A stretch of DNA of 64,000 bases from Ahaetulla prasina (taxonomy: Eukaryota; Chordata; Lepidosauria; Squamata; Colubridae). A program made the translations under genes and the position numbers. The stretch spans positions 1,088,435-1,152,434 of the forward strand of contig NC_080541.1 of NCBI RefSeq assembly GCF_028640845.1. The letters run 5' to 3'. Below the pieces are notes generated by a model. It did no database searches. It was not told where the DNA came from and saw nothing but the letters and a program-made list of their open reading frames with translations. Within the stretch, counting starts at the first letter, position 1. Every line of letters begins with the position of its first letter. This document shows positions 60,701-64,000 of the stretch, piece by piece.

Positions 60701-62554
60701 GTGGAACAGCTGGCCACCAGAAGTTGTGGGTGCTTCATCCCTGGAGGTTTTTAAGAAGAGACTGGACAGCCATTTGTCCAGAATGGTACAAGGTTTCCTG
60801 CCTGAGCAGGGGGTTGGACTAGAAGACCTCCAAGGTCCCTTCCAGCTCTATTCTGATTGATTGACTGCTGCAGCCCCTCAGACTCCGGCCGGCCCTTGGA
60901 CCCATGTGAAGCAGCCCTTGGGGTGAATTTTCAGGCAGGTCGCCCAGCAAGCACTTGGGTCAGAAATAAAAATCCGAGCAATCCTTTTCCAGCCCCTGAT
61001 GTTGAACGACGGCAGTTCCCCCACAGCATGCCCAAATACGGCCGGCAGTACTCCTTGGAGCACCTCCACAGCCCGTCCCCCTACTCGGTAAGTACAGAGG
61101 GACGGGCGATTGGCTTCCATTGTTGTCAGGTTGTGTCTTGGACCCCACCCCACCTCCTCCTGTGGGTGTGCCTAGGCAGAGCCGGCTGCATTCCCTGCAG
61201 GGACAGCCTCCAAGAGGACAGGAGGGCTGGCATCTCATCTGACGATCCCTTAAACAGGAGCCAGCAGCCCAAAAGCTGATACAATCCTTGGTTGTATAAA
61301 CAGAGGCACAGACTCAAAATCATGTGAAGCCTTAGTACCGCTTTATAAAGCCTTAGTAAGGCCCCACCTGGAATACAGCATCCAAATTTTGGTCACCAGA
61401 TTGCAAACAAGATGTTGCCTGGAGACGGAAGACATATGAAGGACGGTTGCAGGAATTGGGGATGTCTGGTCTAGAGAAAAGAAGGAATTAAGGGGGACAC
61501 GATAGCAGCATTCCGGTATTTGAGGGGCTGCCACAAAGAAGAGGGGCTCAAATCATTCTCCAAAGCACCAGAAGGCAGGACAAGAAATAATGGTTGGAAA
61601 CTGATCAAAGAGAGAAGCAACCTGGAATTAAGGAGAAACTTCCTAACAGTGAGGACAATAAACCAGTGGAACAGCTGGCCACCAGAAGTTGTGGGTGCTT
61701 CATCCCTGGAGGTTTTTAAGAAGAGACTGGACAGCCATTTGTCCAGAATGGTACAAGGTTTCCTGCCTGAGCAGGGGGTTGGACTAGAAGACCTCCAAGG
61801 TCCCTTCCAGCTCTATTCTGATTGATTGACTGCTGCAGCCCCTCAGACTCCGGCCGGCCCTTGGACCCATGTGAAGCAGCCCTTGGGGTGAATTTTCAGG
61901 CAGGTCGCCCAGCAAGCACTTGGGTCAGAAATAAAAATCCGAGCAATCCTTTTCCAGCAGACGAATGTTACTCAAAGGATCTGGGCTTTCCTGAGCTGCA
62001 GCTCCCAGTTGCTTCTGCCTTTCATTAACATTTGTGCCTTGGAAAAAAGGGGTGCCTGGATCCTGCTGTTTTTTGCCACGTCCCACATGATGCGAACCCG
62101 GGAGTTGCGCTCCCTTAATCCAGGCCTGGCCTTGAGCCTTTTCTGTCCCCCCCCCCCCTTCTCTCTTCTGCCTTCTCTTCTTCTTCTTGGGCCCTCTTCT
62201 CAAGCTTAATTACCAAGGGATTTGGGGGAGGGAGGGAGGGAGTTTCTGCAGGAGGGAGGAGTGGGGGTAAGGAAGCAGCCCCTCCTGGAAAGACCCCTTC
62301 TCCCCTGTGAATTGGGCCTTGTGCTTCACTCGCCTCTTTGGGGAGGGGGGGGCTTCCTCCTGGCCCATGGCTAGCAGGGGAAAGACTCATCTTCTCTCCC
62401 CCCCCCACCTCTTCTCATTACAGGCATCCTCCCCAGCGTATGGCGGCCCCAAACTTTACTCGCCAGACTCCGGCCCAATCATCTCCGATGTGACCGAACT
62501 GGCCCAGTCCAGCCCGTCTCCCTGCCCCAGCAGCAGCAGCTTTGAGGAGGAGAG
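25416..62554 (+). CDS. HSF1: HSF1, heat shock transcription factor 1 (exons 1-8, 3' part missing)
   Basis: Gene-level entry; coding segments are 25416-25538, 34417-34525, 36326-36462, 39937-40061, 59440-59515, 59855-59916, 60022-60118 and 62424-62554. HSF1 is the stress-activated factor that trimerises, enters the nucleus and binds nGAAn repeats to induce chaperone genes. Joined, the exons give 860 bases, about 287 residues, in one unbroken frame with consistent splice phases. Residues about 17-123 form the winged-helix DNA-binding domain ([50 protein letters not shown]). Residues about 128-205 form the HR-A/B coiled coil. The segment from about 211 begins the regulatory domain ([12 protein letters not shown]). 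The serine-rich regulatory region with the SP-phosphorylation motifs, HR-C and the activation domain are absent and should lie to the right. Relative to human, residue 105 is His (human Cys103), 123 is Asn (human Ser121) and 155 is Ser (human Cys153). Confidence 0.97.
25865..25945. mobile_element. Half of a palindromic MITE in HSF1 intron 1
   Basis: gattctgggagttgtagtcc followed by aagtcttaacgttgccaagt, one arm of the family seen in full at 43254-43366. Confidence 0.65.
26491..26585. repeat. TAACA pentamer microsatellite at a CR1 3' end
   Basis: About 19 tandem TAACA units directly next to the 3' terminus of the minus-strand CR1 at 26587-27205. It is most simply read as an expanded LINE tail. 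Confidence 0.93.
26587..27205 (-). mobile_element. CR1/L3-like LINE 3' end
   Basis: Minus-strand frames give [38 protein letters not shown] and [17 protein letters not shown], the CR1 RT C-terminus. It is truncated at about the [10 protein letters not shown] block. Confidence 0.88.
27452..27765 (+). mobile_element. CR1 3' end fragment
   Basis: Plus-strand copy: atatttgaggggctcctac, aactaaggaggaatttccta, ccatcactggaggtttttaa, ending ctctattctattccattcta. Confidence 0.75.
28372..28632 (-). mobile_element. TA-flanked MITE family copy (incomplete)
   Basis: Begins caggtggtccttgacttaca and follows the family consensus in inverse orientation up to gtcacttaaaactg; the other terminus is missing. Confidence 0.7.
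28905..29045 (-). mobile_element. Diverged CR1-like 3' fragment
   Basis: ttcttaaaaacctccaccaa tggagcacccacgatttc and gccttccacaatattct resemble the inverse CR1 tail at low similarity. The flanks 28640-28900 and 29050-30440 show nothing I can assign. Confidence 0.45.
30451..30845 (+). mobile_element. TA-flanked MITE, full length
   Basis: Starts caggcagttcctcaacttcg and ends taagttgaggactacctg, with TA on both sides. Same family and orientation as 10627-11045. Confidence 0.82.
31161..32411. mobile_element. 1.25-kb element with about 127-bp terminal inverted repeats
   Basis: The left end (31161-31288) reads aattgggtcattccgtgtca and continues to gttatgtttggcaatgc. The right end (32285-32411) is its reverse complement with only about a dozen differences. 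The interior is AT-rich, starts with a few AATAG-like units and has no long frame. The ends include AATT, which may be the target or part of the repeat. A non-autonomous DNA transposon is the simplest reading; the superfamily is not determined. Confidence 0.8.
32460..32590 (-). mobile_element. CR1 3' end fragment
   Basis: agttggaatggaacttatag gtcatctagtccaacc followed by caggagaccctacatcatt, the inverse CR1 tail, truncated after about 130 bp. Confidence 0.75.
32930..33194 (+). mobile_element. CR1-like RT fragment
   Basis: Plus-strand frames give [20 protein letters not shown] and, after stops, VAYFDFSKA: the RT block before the catalytic region, decayed. Confidence 0.6.
33195..33560 (+). mobile_element. 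Non-LTR RT fragment of another family
   Basis: Frames give [32 protein letters not shown] and, after a frameshift, [24 protein letters not shown] sequence. These are the RT fingers blocks of a jockey/L2-like LINE distinct from the CR1 next to it. The family is not named with confidence. Confidence 0.6.
33967..34324 (-). mobile_element. TA-flanked MITE ending 92 bp before HSF1 exon 2
   Basis: Runs from agcagtcctcaacttagg to ggtcaaggacttcctg, with TA at both borders. Inverse orientation relative to 30451-30845. Confidence 0.78.
34417..34525 (+). CDS. HSF1: HSF1 exon 2 (core of DNA-binding domain)
   Basis: Residues 42 to 78 (first base of codon 78). Acceptor ttgcag, donor T|GTGAGT. It encodes [19 protein letters not shown], then [17 protein letters not shown], which includes the recognition helix (SFVRQLNMY). 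A TA-flanked MITE ends 92 bases before the exon. Confidence 0.97.
34850..35060 (+). mobile_element. tRNA-derived SINE in HSF1 intron 2
   Basis: Same family as 14877-15092: gagccatggtggcgcactgg, then gaggttggtaaaatgaggag and the tail gtaaaccgcttatagagggc ending agtctgagtgctattgct. Confidence 0.78.
36180..36275. mobile_element. Palindromic MITE 50 bp before HSF1 exon 3
   Basis: Two arms (gaggacaccaactcccagaa and ttctgggagttgaagtccac) around a ttcctcagccagcatggag centre, same family as 43254-43366. Its ends are worn. Confidence 0.7.
36326..36462 (+). CDS. HSF1: HSF1 exon 3 (wing and end of DNA-binding domain)
   Basis: Residues 78-123. Acceptor ttcag, donor AAC|GTGAGT, phase 0 at the end. It encodes [20 protein letters not shown], then [20 protein letters not shown] and RKVTN. 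His105 stands where human has Cys103 and Asn123 where human has Ser121. Lys82 corresponds to the acetylated human Lys80. Confidence 0.97.
36860..38604 (+). mobile_element. CR1/L2-group LINE copy 2 with AAAT tail
   Basis: Broken plus-strand [15 protein letters not shown], then [41 protein letters not shown] and [14 protein letters not shown]. Frames break near 37280, 37450 and 37681. It closes with aaccgccctgagtcctttgg, gagaagggtggtatagaaat and about 14 AAAT units (38547-38604). It is closely related to 17343-19679 and is 5' truncated further. Confidence 0.9.
38870..38935. mobile_element. Half of a palindromic MITE
   Basis: ggaattctgggagttgaaat, then aggtcttaacattgccaagt; one arm of the family only. 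Confidence 0.65.
39411..39797 (-). mobile_element. TA-flanked MITE, full length, just upstream of HSF1 exon 4
   Basis: Starts caggtaatcctcgacataca and ends tggtcgaggactccctg, bordered by TA on both sides. It ends 139 bp before exon 4. Confidence 0.82.
39888..39929. repeat. CCCT repeat forming the exon 4 pyrimidine tract
   Basis: About ten CCCT units end a few bases before the tttcag acceptor of HSF1 exon 4, so the splice-site pyrimidine tract is a microsatellite. Confidence 0.9.
39937..40061 (+). CDS. HSF1: HSF1 exon 4 (first part of HR-A/B coiled coil)
   Basis: Residues 124 to 165 (first two bases of codon 165). Acceptor tttcag, preceded by a CCCT-repeat pyrimidine tract; donor CA|GTAAGT. 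It encodes [18 protein letters not shown], then [18 protein letters not shown] and LIAMK. Ser155 replaces human Cys153. The heptad pattern of the trimerisation domain is visible. Confidence 0.97.
40957..41042. repeat. AATAG pentamer microsatellite
   Basis: About 17 AATAG units. Arrays of this unit are known from snake genomes, where they are linked with CR1/L3 tails. Here the array adjoins the segment at 41043-41245. Confidence 0.95.
41043..41245. mobile_element. Dispersed repeat beside the AATAG array
   Basis: Begins ttttattggccaagtgtgat and runs through caaggaatttgtcttggtgc to agtgtacataaaag. The first 90 bp recur at 63690-63775, again right after an AATAG-type array. Probably a LINE 3' untranslated end. 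Confidence 0.65.
41866..42436 (-). mobile_element. 3' LTR of an LTR retrotransposon remnant
   Basis: In minus orientation it starts TGTTGTGGCC and ends GGTCAGAACA, with a GTAAATAAAAG polyadenylation-like motif near its 3' side (about 41930). It starts with the same TGTTGTG as the LTRs at 15342 and 55636. The purine tract AAGGGGAGGGAGG lies immediately upstream (42437-42449 complement), which marks it as a 3' LTR. Confidence 0.75.
42437..42790 (-). mobile_element. Internal fragment upstream of the 3' LTR
   Basis: Minus-strand sequence ending in the polypurine tract. The segment 42465-42600 is shared with 19680-19850. No intact frame; the upstream part of the element is gone. Confidence 0.6.
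43254..43366. mobile_element. Palindromic MITE, almost perfect hairpin
   Basis: The left arm cagaagtctccaaactcggc cactttaagacttg is the near-complement of the right arm caagtcttaaagcggccaag tttggagacccctg. The borders cagttttg and cagaattg match 6 of 8. This is the best-preserved copy of its family in the window. Confidence 0.85.
43367..46550. other. HSF1 intron 4 segment, no gene recognised
   Basis: About 3.2 kb, GC-rich, mostly unique-looking, with G runs (44331-44342, 45393-45403) and TTTG/TTCA repeats near 45968-46000. Several overlapping open frames exist in all directions, as expected from GC content. None shows a domain. Confidence 0.45.
46560..46725 (-). mobile_element. CR1 LINE, 3' end segment
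   Basis: The 3' terminus of the CR1 that continues at 46993-47908, 49888-50208 and 50574-51085. It starts with a GAACA/GAACG pentamer tail (46551-46580), then tagcagagctggaagggatc. Confidence 0.82.
46731..46992 (+). mobile_element. tRNA-derived SINE with LINE-like tail inserted in CR1
   Basis: The head ggggccgggatagctcaggc resembles a tRNA with an A box (tagctcaggcagt) and a B box (ggttcgagccc). The body has aaggtaggtaaaatgaggac. The tail gccgccctgagtctttggag acgggcggggtataaat ends in poly-A. The tail resembles the 3' end of the LINE at 17343-19679. Confidence 0.82.
46993..47908 (-). mobile_element. CR1 LINE, middle segment
   Basis: Minus-strand frames give [46 protein letters not shown] and [19 protein letters not shown] catalytic FADD is present. 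Continuous with the segments on either side of the SINE and L1 insertions. Confidence 0.88.
47736..47908. repeat. 173-bp direct repeat, left copy (flanks L1)
   Basis: Identical to 49889-50062 except for one inserted G (attggcc/attgggcc). Both copies are CR1 sequence from tcactgatgaagatgttgaa to cacatttttctatttt. Confidence 0.92.
47909..49887 (-). mobile_element. 5'-truncated L1-like LINE inserted in CR1
   Basis: Minus-strand frames: [16 protein letters not shown] with [12 protein letters not shown] at 49356-49874, then a long AT-rich stretch (48623-49216, 48261-48644) ending [20 protein letters not shown], the cysteine-bearing C-terminus of L1-type ORF2. A-rich 3' end at 47909-47950. Frames are broken. 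It is bounded by a 173-bp direct duplication of CR1 sequence. Confidence 0.82.
49888..50208 (-). mobile_element. CR1 LINE segment between L1 and Sauria SINE
   Basis: Frame [20 protein letters not shown], then [17 protein letters not shown]. The part 49889-50062 repeats 47736-47908. Confidence 0.85.
49889..50062. repeat. 174-bp direct repeat, right copy (flanks L1)
   Basis: Right-hand partner of 47736-47908; it continues without a break into the rest of the CR1, so it holds the original target. Confidence 0.92.
50209..50561 (-). mobile_element. Sauria SINE with 12-bp target duplication
   Basis: Inverse copy of the squamate Sauria SINE, with tRNA-like head at the right (gccactgagccactgcatcc, rc) and body motifs gtagaaaaataggcac and catgccggccacatgac in reverse. 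Flanked by perfect TGTTTGCTTCTA at 50197-50208 and 50562-50573. Confidence 0.93.
50574..51085 (-). mobile_element. CR1 LINE, 5'-most segment
   Basis: Minus-strand frame with [54 protein letters not shown] and [19 protein letters not shown]: the RT N-terminal blocks of CR1. Truncated just before a GGA microsatellite. Confidence 0.9.
51157..51238. repeat. GGA trinucleotide microsatellite
   Basis: About 27 GGA units ending in GGTGGTGGT. The poly-Glu, poly-Leu and poly-Pro frames across it are artefacts. Confidence 0.96.
51747..51788. repeat. CA dinucleotide microsatellite
   Basis: About 20 CA units in HSF1 intron 4. Confidence 0.95.
51789..53940. other. HSF1 intron 4 segment, no feature recognised
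   Basis: About 2.1 kb with no repeat family, splice-bounded exon or RNA gene that I can support. Confidence 0.45.
53946..54387 (-). mobile_element. CR1 3' end, host of the nested insertions
   Basis: Minus-strand frame [40 protein letters not shown]. It continues at 55650-55857 after the insertions. Confidence 0.9.
54893..55071 (+). mobile_element. L1 3' end fragment inside the hAT element
   Basis: ttgtgattgacccgggaagc through G-rich sequence to ttttcaataaaaaaaattta. The sequence is the complement of the L1 3' end at 47925-48045. Bounded by AAAAGTGGGTGGTAG at 54878-54892 and 55072-55086. Confidence 0.85.
55111..55636 (-). mobile_element. Solo LTR inside the hAT element, 5-bp duplication
   Basis: The 526-bp element reads TGTCGTGTCC to GGCACAACA on the plus strand, flanked by CCCTG (55106-55110, 55637-55641). 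In minus orientation it shares the agtgctgagtcatggagcca block and a tatataaagg TATA-like motif with the LTR at 15342-15866. Confidence 0.85.
55650..55857 (-). mobile_element. CR1 3' end, second part
   Basis: Frame [39 protein letters not shown]. Directly continues 53946-54387 once the insertions are removed. Confidence 0.88.
55916..57185 (+). mobile_element. CR1/L2-group LINE copy 3
   Basis: 5'-truncated plus-strand RT beginning at [17 protein letters not shown], with [18 protein letters not shown], then [14 protein letters not shown]. Frameshifts near 56090, 56320 and 56634. The tail aaccgccctgagtccttcgg gagaagggcggtatacaaat is followed by AAAT repeats. Confidence 0.9.
57190..58045. other. 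HSF1 intron 4 segment, no feature recognised
   Basis: AT- and T-rich stretch; pyrimidine-rich tract near 57480-57560. A possible LINE/SINE tail at about 58000-58045 (ttgtaaactgcccggagcgc). Confidence 0.4.
58054..58190. mobile_element. hAT-type MITE with 8-bp target duplication
   Basis: Begins cagtggtgggattcagcc and ends ttgaatcccactactg. Perfect TGTAAGCT at 58046-58053 and 58191-58198. Two internal gagaaccggttgttaa copies. Confidence 0.9.
58240..58580 (+). mobile_element. CR1-like 3' end fragment
   Basis: ccagcactggaggtttttaa gaagaggtgggactg, agggggttgggctgga and gaggatcttcacggtccct; a decayed CR1 tail with inserted sequence. Confidence 0.55.
58699..58910 (-). mobile_element. TA-flanked MITE, internally shortened
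   Basis: ggaagttctcctttagtgac to cactaaacaaggactgcctg, with TA at both borders; the middle is deleted compared with other copies. Confidence 0.65.
59440..59515 (+). CDS. HSF1: HSF1 exon 5 (HR-A/B continued)
   Basis: Completes His165 and encodes residues 166-190 ([20 protein letters not shown] then KVVNK). Acceptor ccttgcag, donor AAG|GTGAGA, phase 0. It follows a 19.4-kb intron, by far the largest visible in this gene. Confidence 0.97.
59855..59916 (+). CDS. HSF1: HSF1 exon 6 (end of HR-A/B)
   Basis: Residues 191-210 plus two bases of codon 211: [20 protein letters not shown]. Acceptor cttgcag, donor AT|GTAAGT. The sequence is almost unchanged from human. Exon 5 and exon 7 lie only 339 and 105 bases away. 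Confidence 0.97.
60022..60118 (+). CDS. HSF1: HSF1 exon 7, in-frame copy (start of regulatory domain)
   Basis: Residues 211-243: Ile211 is completed across the splice site, then [20 protein letters not shown] and [12 protein letters not shown]. Acceptor tttccag, donor TCG|GTAAGT, phase 0 at the end. Ser232 corresponds to human Ser230 in the RQFSLEH motif. A second copy of this exon lies 971 bases downstream. Confidence 0.95.
60290..60865 (+). mobile_element. CR1 3' end within duplication unit 1
   Basis: Frames with [30 protein letters not shown] and [20 protein letters not shown], ending gttggactagaagacctcc. Inserted in HSF1 intron 7. Confidence 0.88.
60993..61087 (+). pseudogene. Duplicate of HSF1 exon 7, two bases shorter and out of frame
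   Basis: A near-identical copy of the exon at 60022-60118, with its own ttttccag acceptor and GTAAGT donor. Two C runs are each one base shorter (CCCC for CCCCC at the start, CCCCC for CCCCCC inside). If exon 6 were spliced to it the frame would hit TGA within three codons. If it were added after exon 7 its own frame would shift and exon 8 would be misread. Either it is a dead tandem duplicate or an assembly artefact; the differences being mainly in homopolymers makes the second realistic. Confidence 0.75.
61258..61830 (+). mobile_element. CR1 3' end within duplication unit 2
   Basis: Almost identical to 60290-60865, including the same frameshifts, so it was copied by the segmental duplication and was not a separate insertion. 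Confidence 0.88.
62424..62554 (+). CDS. HSF1: HSF1 exon 8 (regulatory domain)
   Basis: Residues 244-286 plus two bases: [20 protein letters not shown], then [20 protein letters not shown] and EEER. The GPIISD-TELA core is conserved with human HSF1. Acceptor attacag, donor AG|GTATGG, leaving phase 2 so that the next exon must begin with G to complete Arg287, as in human. The following exon was not found before the right edge. Confidence 0.94.
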
Positions 62555-63270
62555 GTATGGGTTTTCTCTGGGCAGGGTGTGTGTTGTGTGTGTGTTACTC
62601 AGAAGGTGAGCTATTTATCCTGGGCGGGAGGCAGTCTCGAAATCTCGGCCTGCCTCTGATCAAGTTTGCATCTGCACCCAAAAGGATATTTGGGTATTTA
62701 TCTATTTTCCAGTGAGAAAAGGAAAAATGGTACAAAAGTTAGGAACGGCTTAATTGCTGGTTCAAAGTGGCTTTGGGACGTCCTGAGTCTGTCTGAGGTC
62801 TTTGTCATTTGTGACGAGGTCTCTGATTCCTGCCACACCAAGAAGAGCAGCCCCAGGATCTGGGCTTGATGGGTGAGCTCTGCTCCTGTCACTCACCACA
62901 GGCTCTGAGGCTGCTTTGCCTCATCTGCCCAGAAGCCCTTCCCCCATGCTGCTCAGCCTCAAGGGGACTCTGGGTCCAGGAGAACGGCCCCTGACAGGGC
63001 AGTGGCCTGCTCGGTCCCCTGCCCAGTGTTCCCTGGATTCAGGGCTGTGAAGACCCCAGCCTCCGATTGCTTCCGCTCCCCCACCCTTCACCCTGCCAAC
63101 GGATGCGGCCATGGCACGTAGGTCATTTATGGCCAGACAGGAGCTCCTGCTTCTCAAGGGGATCCAGTTGCTTTCCAACATGGGTCAGTTCTGCTCCATT
63201 TTTCCATCTTTGGAGCTGCTGGAGTGTGAACACTGGACGTCCCCTCCACCTTCATGGTTGCCATGATGTA
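62555..63270. other. HSF1 intron 8, no exon recognised
   Basis: A short TGTGTGTG run follows exon 8. The next expected coding block (human PLSSSPLVRVKEEPPSP) was looked for here and after 63860 and not seen. Confidence 0.5.
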
Positions 63271-63274
63271 AAGA

Positions 63275-63860
63275 AGATGTTGAAACTCTAGAAAAAGTGC
63301 AGAGAAGAGCAACAAAGAGGATTAGAAAACCGAAGGCTAAAATATATGAAGAACAATAGCAGGAATTGGGTATGTCTAGTTCAATGAAAAGGAAGAGGAG
63401 GGTTAGGGGTGACATGATAGCATCTTCCAATATTTGAGGGGCTGCCACAAAGACGAGGGAGGGACAGGGGCTGTTCTCCAAAGCCCCTGAAGGCAAGAGA
63501 AGCAGGTAAGCAAGGAGAGAGCCAGCCTGGAACTGAGGAGGAATTTCCTGATAGGGAGAACAAGTAACTGGTGCAATAGCTTTTCTCCAGGGGTTGTGGC
63601 AGCTCCATCATTGGAAGTTTTTAAGACGAGACTGGAGAGCCACTTTTAGAATTAGAATTAGAATTAGAATAGAATAGAATAGAACAGAATAGAATTCTTT
63701 ATTGGCCAAGTGTGATTGGACACACAAGGAATTTGTCTTGGTGCATAGGCTCTCAGTGTACATAAAAGAACATTTCACTTGTCTGAAATGGCGTAGGGTC
63801 TGCTTTTGAGAAGGGGGTTGGAGACCTCCAAGGCTCCTTCCAATTCTGTTATTCCATTAT
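63275..63860 (+). mobile_element. CR1 3' end with pentamer array and attached segment
   Basis: Starts ttgaaactctagaaaaagtg cagagaagagcaac (CR1 RT end) and ends ctccaaggctccttccaatt ctgttattcc. Near its 3' side lie AATTAG/AATAG units (63646-63690) and the ttattggccaagtgtgattg segment also found at 41043. Confidence 0.82.
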
Positions 63861-64000
63861 CGGTGCCCAGGGTTTGCTCTCCCCCTTCAGGCCCTTCAGT
63901 GGCTGATACCTTTGCCCTTAAGAAGAGGAGAAATCAGTTGGGGGTGGGTGGGTAGCTCTATGGTGGTGGGACCCTCCCCATTCTTGCCTGAAGCCACAAG

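Larger units (their letters stand above)
60014..61956 (+). repeat. Tandem duplication of about 970 bp containing HSF1 exon 7
   Basis: Unit 1 is about 60014-60984 and unit 2 about 60985-61956. Both begin with a cctttccag/ccttttccag acceptor, contain exon 7, intron sequence and a whole CR1 3' end (60290-60865 and 61258-61830), and finish with the same ggtcagaaataaaaatccg segment. The junctions share the ccttttccag stretch, suggesting microhomology. Unit differences are few: one-base C, G or A run changes, one lost TC, and a couple of substitutions (GTCTCTTGG/GTGTCTTGG, GTCCCT/GTGCCT). Confidence 0.9.

Overview
This is vertebrate nuclear DNA, almost certainly from a squamate reptile and most likely a snake. 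The evidence is the repeat set: a Sauria-type SINE with an intact 12-bp target duplication, many CR1/L3-like 3' ends running into AATAG-type pentamer arrays, BovB/RTE remnants, an L1 piece, and hAT and TA-flanked MITEs. Genes are split into small exons with good GT/AG sites and kilobase introns. There are no operons, CRISPR arrays, rRNA genes or bacterial features.

Two conserved genes lie head to head, as in mammals. On the minus strand, left part, is BOP1 (ribosome biogenesis factor). Two early coding exons are recognised (22441-22626 and 8796-8900); the rest lies beyond the left edge. On the plus strand, right part, is HSF1 (heat-shock master transcription factor). Exons 1-8 run from 25416 to 62554 and encode about 287 residues: the complete DNA-binding domain, the HR-A/B trimerisation coiled coil and the start of the regulatory domain. 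The remaining HSF1 exons lie beyond the right edge. Between the genes are two CpG-rich blocks (about 23.4-24.1 kb and 24.9-25.8 kb) with NRF1-like palindromes and a YY1-like motif, separated by a BovB remnant.

Layout: 1-8.8 kb, BOP1 intron with scattered repeats; 8.9-22.4 kb, a large BOP1 intron holding a solo LTR (15342-15866) and a long LINE copy (17343-19679) with one in-frame stop; 23-26 kb, the bidirectional promoter; 25.5-34.4 kb, HSF1 intron 1, with a 1.25-kb long-terminal-inverted-repeat element; 34.4-40.1 kb, HSF1 exons 2-4 with a second LINE copy in intron 3; 40.1-59.4 kb, HSF1 intron 4, a 19-kb repeat reservoir with nested insertions; 59.4-62.6 kb, exons 5-8 and a tandem duplication of about 970 bp that copies exon 7 with two small deletions.

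No new enzymatic or defence system was seen. The observations most worth checking are the frameshifted duplicate of HSF1 exon 7, a 173-bp direct duplication flanking an L1 piece, a four-element nest whose order is fixed by target duplications, the long-TIR element, a LINE/SINE pair with similar 3' tails, and an HSF1 protein lacking two cysteines and a serine discussed for the human protein. Family names for repeats come from recognition of conserved parts, not from a library search.
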